NCBI RefSeq assembly: GCF_000149955.1 | Contig: NC_030998.1 | Span: 446,699-510,698 of the forward strand | From: Fusarium oxysporum f. sp. lycopersici 4287 | Lineage: Eukaryota; Ascomycota; Sordariomycetes; Hypocreales; Nectriaceae | Direction: 5' to 3' | Length of the DNA: 64,000 nucleotides | Shown: piece after piece, positions 32,930 to 42,545 of the stretch | How the letters are laid out: each line of letters begins with the position of its first letter | Numbering within the stretch: the first letter of the stretch is position 1 | Made by a program: the position numbers and the translations under genes | Notes under the pieces: generated by a model | What the model was told of the DNA's origin: nothing | The model's database searches: none | Seen by the model: the letters and a program-made list of their open reading frames with translations, nothing else

Positions 32930-35738
32930 ATGATGGCAGACGACTTAGCCGAGGATCTGACTTTGGAGGAATTGGAAGTGGCTATTGCAAGTCTGAGAAA
33001 TAGCTTGGAGAGCATGTCGCGCGACGACGCCGATTTTTATTCAACGACGACTTTGCTTGCACATGCACTTCGAAAGCTTTATCTGTTATCGCGATCGCAT
33101 GAAGGTTTGAGTGCTCTCGAGGAGTCCATCACTATTCTGCAACAAGCTATCGATAGCTCTTCCGTGGGCGATGGCAGGAGAGCTGAGTGGCTCATTAGCC
33201 TCGCGTTCGGCTTAAGCCTTCGTTGCGATGCGACAGAATCCGAAAGCGATGCTATAGAAGCTTCTCGAGTAGCATACGGGGCCGTGGACGCAGTAGAAAA
33301 GGATGATCCGTCATACGCTACAATCCTGCAATCAGCATGTCATTTCATCGGCAAAAAGGCAATCAGGCTCCACGATGAAGATGATTTGGACAAGATGTTC
33401 GAGATGCACAAATCCATACTGGCGGTTACACCCGTCGATCATCCCAAACTCAAATCACGATTGCGGAGCTACGATGATACTACGTTTAAGCTGTACTTGT
33501 CATTCGGACAGAAAGATGCTCTTGAGGAAGCGATCCGAGCCTCGGAGTACATCATCAACATCCCAGATCAAAGCTCAGAAGAGCATGCGAGAAATGTATG
33601 GATTCTCGCCCAGCGTCTCGTTCAACGATACTTGAGGACCGGAACATCTGCCGATCTTGATGATAGCATAAGAGCGTGCCAACAAGCTGTCGATGACACT
33701 CCAATCAGCTCCAAGAATCGACAGCGAAGGCTACAGTCCCTTTGCGATCGACTGGGAGAGAAGTATTCCCAGACCCTGGAAGAAGCTGATTTCCAGGCCG
33801 CCAAGGTGGTAGTAGATCAGATTCTCAATCATTTACCGATGAAACCAAGGAGCCGAGCCCGATCACTTGGAAACATCGGCATCATTCTAAGCCTTAGATA
33901 CAGGCAAACAGGACACGACGATCACTTTCAACAAGCGATCCGTGTTGCTAGCGAAGCCGTTGATTTGACTGCTGACGGCGAGATTGGGCGTGCTGTCCGA
34001 CTGAGTAACCTTGGTGGAGTATATGCCGAGGCATATCACAAGACTGGAAACAAAGAGCGTCTCGAAGAGGCAATCCGGATCGGGAGAGACGCCCTCACTG
34101 CCACGCATGATGGTCATCCAGACAAAAGCCCTGCGGCATTTCAATCTTGCAGACAGACTTCAATTACGATATCTTGAGTTGGCGTCCACTGATGACCTCG
34201 AAGAAGCGATTTCCTTATATCGACTCGTCCTAAATCAGTTTAGTGCCCCCATGTTTCTTCGTGTTCAGGCTGGTTACTCCATGATGCAGAGTTGCGTTTG
34301 GAACCGTGACTGGAACGAGGCATATAAGGCTGGTTCCCAAACCATCGATCATCTGTCACTCTTCAGACCTCTTTCACTACAAAACACTGATATACAGCGT
34401 GAAGCGAGCAAGCTTTTAGGTTTGGGTACTGAGACAGCATCACTTGCATTGGAAGTAGGAAAGAGTGCAGCCACTGCCCTTGAGTTTCTTGAGATGGCTC
34501 GAGGAGTCATGGCGTCTTCCATAAACGTGCTTCGGGCTGATATCAAGGATTTGGAGAGGTATTTCCCGGAACTGGCCGGCAGATATAAACATCTTCGAGA
34601 CCAGCTAGACACAGGTTCTGCTCCTAAATCCGACTTTGCACTAGGCGAAGAGGTTTGGGAAAACGAGATGAGCCAGAGATATGACACCCGAGAGCAGATT
34701 TCAGCATTATTGGAGGAGATACGTTCAAAACCGGGCTTTGAGAACTTCGCACGGCCCGAAGATGAGGAACGGATGCGAAGTGCAGCCGCTCTGGGCCCTG
34801 TGATTGTGGTCAACGTCGGCCCTCTTGCTTGCGACGCTATAATCATCCAGCAGGATGGGTTCAGTGCCATTCCCCTCCCGCGCTTAGATAAGAACGATAT
34901 CGACTCAAAATATCAGCCATTAGGTCGAGGTAGCCTCAAGGTTCTCGAATGGCTTTGGGATGTCGTTGCTGAGCCCATACTGACTGCGCTGGGTTTCACT
35001 GAACCACCCCATTCAGGCGAGATGAAGAGGGTATGGTGGGTTTTGACTGGTTCTCTCAGTACCTTTCCTATTCATGCTGCAGGGCGGTACAGTCAACGAA
35101 ACGGCGAGGCGGTAATGGACAGAGTTATGTCATCATATGCCACCTCAGTATCAGCTATCGTACAGAGTCGAAGGACGGCGCCTGTTTCCCACAACGAGGC
35201 GCTATTGGTGTCTGCTGGTGAAACGCCTGGTCACCGAAGGCTAGCCTTTGCGGATAAAGAAATTAGCGTCTTACGAGATATCTGTCGAGAGATGAAGCTA
35301 CATCCTATGGAGCCTGAACCCATCAGAGACGATGTGCTGTCACATCTACGAAAGTGCAAGGTCTTCCACTTTGCAGGGCACGGATGCACTGATACAGCTG
35401 ATCCTTCCAAAAGCCAGCTTTATCTGAAGGACTGGGAAACAAATCCCCTTACAGTCGCAAGCCTCCTCGAACTCAACCTACATCAAGAGGGTCCGTTTCT
35501 TGCCTATTTATCTGCCTGCGGTACAGGTCAGATCAAAAGCCAAAGGTTGTTCGATGAGGGCATCCACCTTATCAGCGCATGTCAACTAGCAGGCTTCCGA
35601 CATGTCATAGGGACATTATCAAAAGACCAACCGTATATTCGACTTTTATTAGTCGCTCTTAAGCCTGTAAATCTGGGTTGTACTCATTTGGTCGTATATC
35701 CGACACTTTCAACAATATCTGAAATCCCAACAAGCTAG
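32930..35738 (+). pseudogene. TPR-CHAT (caspase-like protease) gene with a frameshift
   Basis: No introns seen. The N-terminal 400 or so residues are helical TPR-like repeats of about 50 aa (for example LEEAIRIGRDALTAT, LEEAISLYRLVLNQF). The C-terminal part is a CHAT domain with the catalytic His in KVFHFAGHGCTD and catalytic Cys in LAYLSACGTGQ, spaced as in active CHAT/caspase-clan proteases. The repeat region switches frame in an AAAA run at 34124-34127, and one A too many explains it. The end after GFRHVIGTL departs from the family (SKDQPYIRLL to the stop), so the last helix or strand set looks replaced. CHAT proteases act in regulated cell death and immunity; fungal TPR-CHAT targets are unknown. 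If the A is a sequencing error, the protease site is intact. Confidence 0.82.
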
Positions 35739-35781
35739 TATGCTCGACGCAAATATTACCTAAATCATACATCTTTTCCCA

Positions 35782-36437
35782 TTAGCTGAAGAGCTGTTCA
35801 AGCTTTGACTTGCCCTCCAACTTCTTGATCTCCTGCTTCATCGCATCAATGCGATAGTTCTTCCATGCCTTCTCTATCCGCTCTTTTGCTTCAGGATTCT
35901 TCGTAATAGTGCGTGACGCTGACGCGGTACCTGAAAGAAGACCTGTTTCACCACCTAAGAACAGACCTCCAATAGAGAAGAAGAAATACGTGGCGGCATC
36001 ACCCCATTTTGAAGGCGCGAGCTGGGCGGTGAGATCTGGGATGGGTTCTATGAAAACAGTCAGCATAAGAGCAAAATGCGTGTTGCAAGACATGACGTAC
36101 GGGTCCTGCCATCAGCAAATTTGACCTCGACGGGCTTCTCCATCGCTCTGAAGGCGTTAAAGTAGGCCAATCGCATCTTTCGTAGTCTGAAAGCGCACAA
36201 GACGCCGAAACCAAGGCCCAGCAACGAGCCTACCTTGGTATGGGTTGAGACTTTGCTCCCCGCAGTTCTCAGGATTTCGCGGTCATTATCGTTCAAACTT
36301 GACGACGTTAGTATCTCCAACCTTCAATTCAGCGTGAGAACAAGCGGTTGGACGTACTCGTGCTGGAAGTGCTCTTCCGCGAGCTTCTGGAGCTCGTCAC
36401 TCCTCCCAGATCGGAAAGCGGCAAGTGATTCGGACAT
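35782..36437 (-). CDS. Conserved small membrane protein, probably mitochondrial
   Basis: Exons 36437-36358, 36297-36101 and 36047-35782; introns of 60 and 53 bp, giving 180 aa. After a charged N-terminal helix (MSESLAAFRSGRSDELQKL) there is a glycine-rich membrane segment (VGSLLGLGFGVLCAF), a basic stretch (RLRKMRLAYFNAFRAM), and a second membrane segment (YFFFSIGGLFLGGETGLLSG), then a charged coiled-coil-like tail. I recognise it as a conserved fungal hypothetical, and the two hydrophobic segments with basic flanks suggest an organelle membrane. Its stop codon is only 43 bp from the stop of the TPR-CHAT gene, so the two 3' ends probably overlap as transcripts. Confidence 0.8.
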
Positions 36438-36731
36438 CTTTACAATTGTGGTTTAATTTTATGAATTGGGAGAATACTTATGAAGATTAATGAGAGATTG
36501 GAAGATAAACGAGCAGCGGGTTTCAAATAAATACGGAGACGCCTTTGGAAGACGTTGGAGCTCAACTCGTAACGCTGACGTCACCACCTTCAATTCTCGT
36601 TCCTTGTCCCAATTTCGCTAGCGGAAGAAACATGAAGAATTCCACAAAACGTCATTGTCGTGTCCAAACGTATCTTCATGATTCGGCTTTTTATGCGACA
36701 TTGAGTAATGGCCTAAATTCAGTAAAGACTA

Positions 36732-37736
36732 CTATTTATGCTGACTCTGAATCAAAGCCTCCCACTCCGTCAACAGTCCCATGATCTCAACACTCTGATC
36801 AACATTCGGCGAAGGCCGTTCAGCTGTTTTAACACCGCGGGATAAATAATCTTCCACCTTCTTCACCTGATATCCAAACGCGTCCATGTCTGCGGGTACG
36901 ATAACTTGTTCCGTTGATCCGCCGTAGGTTTTGATCTCGATGATGTTGTCGCCTGCGATAGGTAGCCAAGGGTTCGTGACGAACCTGATCCTGCCCTTGT
37001 CTCCAAGAATCGCGAATGATGAGTCGTTGCCGTAGCTGTCTGTTGACTGGAGACTCGCAAGAACGCCATTGTCGAAACGGACTGTCAGTGATGCGTCGCG
37101 GACATGTACGCTGCCCTCGGTTGAGATATTGCCGAAGCCGTGCAATTGACGCTTTGCGAAGGCGTCGCTTCCGAAAGCTGTCTCAATGACGAAGTGCAGA
37201 AGTGAGACTGGGTAACAGCCCAGATTGTAGATAGTTCCCATGCTCAGAGGATTCGCCTTCTTCCAGATATTCGCAGAGTAGTACCCCGATACACCTCTCA
37301 CCGTCCCAATCTTGCCCTCAAGAAGCAGTTCCTGAATCTTCTTCATCAACGGATGCGTGAGGTACATAAGCCCCTCCAAAAAGAACACACCCGCATCTTT
37401 CACAGCCTTCTCAATCGCATTGGCATCCTCCATCGTCGTCGCCAACGACTTCTCAGACAGAATCGCCTTGCCTCGCTTAGCAGCCGCCAACACTGCGGGG
37501 GTGTGCATATGATTCGGCAGGCCGACGTACACGACATCTATCTCAGCTTTGTCGAGCAGCTCATCGATAGAAGCGTATCGCTCTGCAATGCCATGTTTGT
37601 CGGCGAATGCTTTCAGGCGGGCTTCGTCGCGCCCGAAGACTGCGGCGATGGTGGAGTTTTGGCTGGCGAGGATGGAGCGGGCGACCACGTCGGAGATGAA
37701 GCTCGTTCCGAGCATTCCCCAGCGCAACACGGTCAT
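36732..37736 (-). CDS. Gfo/Idh/MocA-family NAD(P)-dependent oxidoreductase
   Basis: Single exon, 334 aa, the usual family length. The N-terminal Rossmann domain has WGMLGTSFISDVVARSIL, AAVFGRD and VDVVYVGLPNHMHTP; the family E-K-P motif appears as SEKSLATTMEDA, keeping the Lys. The second domain has EGLMYLTHPLMKKIQELL and IYNLGCYPVSLLHFV, like fungal dihydrodiol- or xylose-dehydrogenase-type members. It probably oxidises a sugar or a polyol. Together with the RraA-like aldolase and the D-2-hydroxyacid dehydrogenase that follow, it may form a sugar-acid route. The upstream 300 bp to the RraA stop holds its promoter. Confidence 0.9.
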   Translation of the reverse strand: MTVLRWGMLGTSFISDVVARSILASQNSTIAAVFGRDEARLKAFADKHGIAERYASIDELLDKAEIDVVYVGLPNHMHTPAVLAAAKRGKAILSEKSLATTMEDANAIEKAVKDAGVFFLEGLMYLTHPLMKKIQELLLEGKIGTVRGVSGYYSANIWKKANPLSMGTIYNLGCYPVSLLHFVIETAFGSDAFAKRQLHGFGNISTEGSVHVRDASLTVRFDNGVLASLQSTDSYGNDSSFAILGDKGRIRFVTNPWLPIAGDNIIEIKTYGGSTEQVIVPADMDAFGYQVKKVEDYLSRGVKTAERPSPNVDQSVEIMGLLTEWEALIQSQHK

Positions 37737-38042
37737 ATTGGATAAGGGATCAGACTGGATAAATTAATTTGAAGGAATAAAAAGTTCTAAATTGCTTCAA
37801 GGGCGTCTTTTTATAGCCAAGGCGGTCTCGTCAGCATTTCGGGGTTGTTCTTGTGAAACCGCTAACGTTAAGTTCCTTATCTTGCTTATCTAAATCCGGC
37901 CATCTCCGAGTATTACCGCTTACAAGCTGCCATTTCCGCCCTACCCTGAGGCTATTCACTTCTGAATTACAAACCAGTAATACGATATCCCCTTTATACC
38001 TATAGCTACATGGATATAACCTGCGGTCTCTCCTTTATGTCC

Positions 38043-39007
38043 TCAACGATACTCTTTCTTTGCAGCTGTGAACGTCTTGCCTTGAGCGATATCCCGCGCC
38101 ATGTTGTCATCAGCCTCAACCTGCCCTGGCAAGATCTCCACAATCTTGGATAGCACTTCCTTGGGCACGCAAACAACCCCATTTAGATCCCCAAATATGA
38201 TATCGCCCGGATTGATAGTCACATCAAGAGCAGGATCCTGTAACTTCACAGGCACATTAACCTATAATGCTTTAGTCATGAGCGTCCTACCTTTGGTGAA
38301 TATCACGTACCTCACTGGGGCGAGCAACCTCATAGAAGCTCGGCGTACCGACATTGCGAGCGAAGACCTATAATCTGTTAGTTGGAACCTTAACCACGTT
38401 ATGAACGACCTACTGGATAGTCTAATTTGCGATGATCCTGCAAATCTCGAAAAGTACCGTCGACAACCGTGCCGACGGCTCCAGAGTACTTGGCACGGGT
38501 GCTCATCAGACCACCATATACAGCGTTGAAGATGCCATGGGGCGCTGAGATAAAGACAACGTAATCTTTTGGGATAGTATCAATCTACAGGCCGTTAAAA
38601 ATGGCTCATATCAAGGAAGTGGGATCGTACATAATGCTCCTTGAGCTTTGGTGCGTTGGTCTGAGTGTTGCGGACAAACTTGACAGTGTATGCAGGTCCA
38701 ATGAGCTTTCTATCACCTTCTTGTCGTAGAGGTGACCACATGCTCAAGTTGGGAAGAAAACCCCCATGAGGAACGCCCACTTTGAGCAATGCGTCTGATA
38801 CATCGCATCTGTGCCGGAGTTCATATTACTATCGTTTATCACCGTGAATTTCAGCTTTGGCACTTACGTGGAATAGGAGCGAAGCTTCTCGGCCAGCGAA
38901 AGGTCTGAAGATGCCATTGTGGATAAGGCGGCGGTTGTAGAGATGTAACGTTGGAAAGGAGCGCGATTGGCAACAAGGGCCTTATGAAACGATCTTGTAA
39001 AACTCAT
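38043..39007 (-). CDS. RraA-like aldolase/decarboxylase, possible mitochondrial form
   Basis: Five exons: 39007-38868, 38808-38631, 38584-38414, 38367-38311 and 38261-38043; introns of 46-59 bp; 254 aa. Family motifs: APHGIFNAVYGGLMS, GAVGTVVDGTFRD (substrate and metal site, G-x-R-D type), and IIFGDLNGVVCVP. RraA-like proteins are class II, metal-dependent HMG or oxaloacetate aldolases/decarboxylases acting on 4-hydroxy-2-oxo acids. The N-terminus (MSFTRSFHKALVANRAPFQ) is basic and hydroxylated without acids, like a mitochondrial presequence, and a second in-frame ATG (MASSDLSLAEKL) at codon 31 could give a cytosolic form. It is divergent from the dehydrogenase at 39275 across a 267-bp promoter. 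Confidence 0.9.
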
Positions 39008-39107
39008 TGATGCGAAATTCAAGGATTTATATATAATATTCTCTAGAACAGAATTTTCAGATGGGTTTGCTGGGCTGATATGGACGCACCAGTCTCTCGG
39101 CAGGTTT

Positions 39108-39148
39108 CCGGGAAATTGTCCGGGACAACCTCCGGGAAAGTGCCCCGG
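39108..39148. promoter_or_regulatory. Four CCGGG boxes at exact 12-bp spacing
   Basis: CCGGG at 39108, 39120 and 39132, then the reverse form CCCGG at 39144. It lies in the divergent promoter between the RraA-like and D-2-hydroxyacid dehydrogenase genes. A single TTCCGGGAT stands at 40422-40430 upstream of the Zn2Cys6 gene that follows, so that factor may control the group and itself. Confidence 0.6.
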
Positions 39149-39274
39149 AAGAAATTGCATGGAGAACGCAGCCAAATGTTTGATTGCTTTATTTATAAAT
39201 CGAATACAAATACCACAGAATTCAAGGTGCTATAATTGTCACATTAAATACTTTACTATCTTTCGCTTGTTATC

Positions 39275-40249
39275 ATGGCTGACTCCAAACCAAGGGTCTA
39301 CGTCTTGGACCCCTACCATCCAGACGCCATCGCGGCCCTGCAACAATCATCCGACATCAATGTCGTCCTCCCAACAGACCTGAACAAGAACCAATATGTT
39401 GAAAATGCCACTGCAGTCATGCTCCGCAGCGAGACTCGCCTAGGCGCAAATGAACTCGCCAAATGCAAGAAGCTGAAATACATCGTCAAGCAAGGCGTTG
39501 GCGTCGACAACATCGATCTCAAAGCAGCAGCTGCAGCGGGTATCAAAGTGTACAACACCCCGGGTCTGAATGGAGAAGCAGTTGCTGAGCTCACACTTGC
39601 ATTGGCTTTGACGCTGTCACGACGTGTTGCTGAGATTGACCGTCGGACGAGAAATGGGGAGGCGATTGTGAGGAGTCAGACGCTGGGAAAGAGCTTGTTC
39701 AAGAAGAACTTGGGAGTTGTTGGAATGGGGAATATTGGGTTCGCTGTTGCTAAGAAGTGGGTTGGAGCTATGGAGGGCAATATCGTCGCTTATGATCCCT
39801 TCTCTGATGGAAAGCAGTGGCTTAGCACTTTTGGAGAAAGCAGATTTCGCCAGGTCTCAACACTTCATGATCTTCTGCACGCATCAGATGTCATAACTCT
39901 TCATCTTCCTCTCACCCAGGACACTGAGAACATCATCTCAACCGCAGAGCTCAACGCCATGAAAGATGGTGCAATTCTGCTCAACTGCGCCCGTGGTGGA
40001 ATCGTTGACGAGGATGCACTGTTAACTGCACTGAAAAGCGGAAAGCTATATGGCGCTGGTCTTGATGCCATGGTGGTTGAGCCTCCGACTGTTGAGGCAT
40101 ACCCTGAGTTGCTGGTGTTGCCGAACGTTGTCTTGACGCCGCATGTTGGAGCTTCGACAGTTGAGAATCAGAGTCAGAGTGGTATGGCGGTTGCGGAGAT
40201 TGCGATGGCGCTCTTAAGAGGGGAGGAGAAAGGGAATAGAGTAGCTTAG
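39275..40249 (+). CDS. D-isomer-specific 2-hydroxyacid dehydrogenase
   Basis: Single exon, 324 aa, normal for the family. Motifs: VKQGVGVDNIDLKAA in the substrate domain; LGVVGMGNIGFAVAKKW, the NAD-binding G-x-G-x-x-G; ILLNCARGGIVDEDALL with the substrate-binding Arg; LDAMVVEPP with the Glu of the relay; and LTPHVGAST with the catalytic His. It interconverts 2-oxo acids and D-2-hydroxy acids with NAD(P)H. It resembles phosphoglycerate-dehydrogenase-like or hydroxypyruvate-reductase-like members; the substrate is not readable. The divergent RraA-like gene and the downstream regulator suggest a joint sugar-acid or hydroxyacid pathway. A TTTATTTATAAA element lies about 85 bp before the start. 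Confidence 0.94.
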   Translation: MADSKPRVYVLDPYHPDAIAALQQSSDINVVLPTDLNKNQYVENATAVMLRSETRLGANELAKCKKLKYIVKQGVGVDNIDLKAAAAAGIKVYNTPGLNGEAVAELTLALALTLSRRVAEIDRRTRNGEAIVRSQTLGKSLFKKNLGVVGMGNIGFAVAKKWVGAMEGNIVAYDPFSDGKQWLSTFGESRFRQVSTLHDLLHASDVITLHLPLTQDTENIISTAELNAMKDGAILLNCARGGIVDEDALLTALKSGKLYGAGLDAMVVEPPTVEAYPELLVLPNVVLTPHVGASTVENQSQSGMAVAEIAMALLRGEEKGNRVA

Positions 40250-40421
40250 ATGCATTAGACATTGGTTCGTCCTCAGTAGATCATATGGAATAGGGTGTTA
40301 TGAGTACGTTTCTTCATACTGATGTTGATCTCATATAATTCGACATCCTCCAATAAGGTGACGTGCATCTCAGGATGATGCTGCGGAGTGGAGACCGCTA
40401 GCCCAAAGTAGATACAAGCTT

Positions 40422-40430
40422 TTCCGGGAT
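40422..40430 (+). promoter_or_regulatory. TTCCGGGAT site upstream of the Zn2Cys6 gene
   Basis: Matches the core of the CCGGG boxes at 39108-39148; about 155 bp before the start codon at 40584. Confidence 0.4.
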
Positions 40431-40583
40431 CGGCCACTCCAACACTCACTTCATCTCGACCTGTCATCAATCTCACTTCAATGGCCAGGCCACGATGAGC
40501 CAATTTCATCCAGATCCCATAAGAACTAAGCGAAAAGTATATTGTATCTCGCAAGACTCATATGCTGGCAAACAAACAACATA

Positions 40584-42545
40584 ATGCCCAAGACAAGGCG
40601 CGAGAGAAGAGAATCTCCGCCCCGCCCAAAGAAAACAGCCCGATTGACATGCAAAAACTGTCGTGCCCGCAAAGTCCGCTGCGATGGAGGCCATCCCATT
40701 TGCGGTATCTGTATAGCATACAATGAGACTTGCCAATATGATCGACCACCGCCTATGACGCAGATTCGTGCTATGGCGGACAAGATCGCTCAGCTTGAGC
40801 AGACGATCAAAGACCTTCAGAACAAAGATGGAACCAGCACTGCGCCTTTACAAGCTAGCGCGGCAGTTCTAGCAGAGAGCACGAGACTTTCAACGCTTGC
40901 AGATCCTCTTCCGACCATTGAGGTTGCGGACGGTCCTCTAGATACCGCCCGTTCTTACTACGACACCACTTCAGCAGTTCACGATCCCGGAGATACGCCA
41001 TCGCAAGCAACCACGGGTCAAGTCACCGTGGCACACAGCCCTGAAACTCGCCAGCCACTACCTATGGAGACGCCAGAGCTGAGGTTCTGGGAGGATCAAG
41101 CCGTCGAGAGCGCAGCAGTTTATCTCAGCATTCCTCAGGATGTTATCCGACGTCTTTTCGCAACGCATTGGACGTGGGTTCACGCGAACTTTATGTTTGT
41201 CCCGCGGGCTTTGTTTCTCCGTGACGCCGCAGTCGGTGGGAAATTCTTCTCTCCGTTTCTGTTGAGCGTGTTGTGTTTGCATTCGACGCGTTTTAGGGAA
41301 CGCCATTTGACGGAGCAATTACTCGCCAGAGCGAAACTCTTGTTCAGCCATGACATACATAATGAAGGGTCTATACCGCTTGTTCAAGCACTGCTGCAGT
41401 TTAGTGCTCGCGAAATTGGTAGAGGCTCTGTGTCGCAAGCTTGGCTGTACGGAGGAATGGCATTTCGAGTTGCCATTGATATCGGTCTTTTCTCGCTATC
41501 ACCTGCAAGGTCTGGGGATATCATATGGACGCAACTCGGTCGGCATCTGGCATGGTCTTGCTTCTTCTGGGATAAAACACTGAGTCTGTATCTCGGGAGA
41601 ACGCCGTCATTGCCTGAACCACCGAAATGGGACCCTGCTTTGCCCGATGATCCAGAAACCGAGTTATGGCCGCCTTATCCCATCCCCGACGATGAAGCAC
41701 TCCAGAGCTATCAACCGAGACCGTCGCATTTGTTACTGTGTTTTGCATATACTTGCAAGATGAGCGTCATCATCAATGATATTCTTTTCAGTATTTATGG
41801 AAGTAAAAGAACGAAAGATGTCTTGGATTTTGTACAGAATACGAGAGAAAGGCTGCACTCCTGGCGTTCAAGTTTACCACCAGCTTTGCGTGTGGACTAT
41901 CAAGCTCAGACATGCCCGCCTACACATTTCGTAGCCCAGCAGTAAGTGCAAATTGCCCTGACACTATCACCGATCTAACATATCTCCAGAATGCTATACC
42001 ATACCACCATAATTCTACTCCATAGGCCGTTCCTAAATAACCCAGCTTGCTGGAAAGCATGCCAAGAAGCCTCTCAATGCGTAGAACACCTTCTCCAGCT
42101 TCTCGACAACACCTTTGGCTTCCAACGGTTCACATATATCATGGCTTACTGCACCTACACCGCAGCTACAGTCGTCGTGCAAGACATGAAAAACGGCAGG
42201 CCTGATACTGCCGAGCGATTCAAGATGTTTATTAGAGCTTTGAACGCCATTACAGTCAGCTGTCCTGGCATACAGCGTAGCATCAATATTCTGACAAAGG
42301 GACTGGGTACGGCTGTCGAGCAAGATCAAGAGATACAGCCAGCCGTTCCTGAACAAGCCCCGCAAATACCGGCTTTCCCCTATACCGACTTTGGATATAT
42401 CTTTGCTGAAGGAGTGGATGAGACTAGTCATGACACGACTACGAGCTCAAATCCGTTCTTCAGCCTTGATTCTTTTCCTCAGTTGTGGTTTGATGAGTTC
42501 TCAGACAGTGTGTTCGATGAAGTGCAGGCTAGAAATTCGCTGTAG
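40584..42545 (+). CDS. Zn2Cys6 transcription factor with fungal_trans domain
   Basis: Two exons, 40584-41941 and 41990-42545 (48-bp intron); 637 aa. The cluster at residues about 20-47 is C-x2-C-x6-C-x6-C-x2-C-x6-C (TCKNCRARKVRCDGGHP, ICGICIAYNETC) with a basic linker before it and a short coiled coil after it (MADKIAQLEQTIKDLQ). The middle has the fungal-specific regulatory domain (WLYGGMAFRVAIDIGLF, RHLAWSCFFWDKTLSLYLGR), and the C-terminus is acidic and aromatic. The xlnR/nirA-like layout suggests a pathway regulator. It lies 335 bp downstream of the dehydrogenase in the same direction, and its upstream region has one TTCCGGGAT like the 12-bp array, so it is the best candidate regulator of this group. 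Confidence 0.92.
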
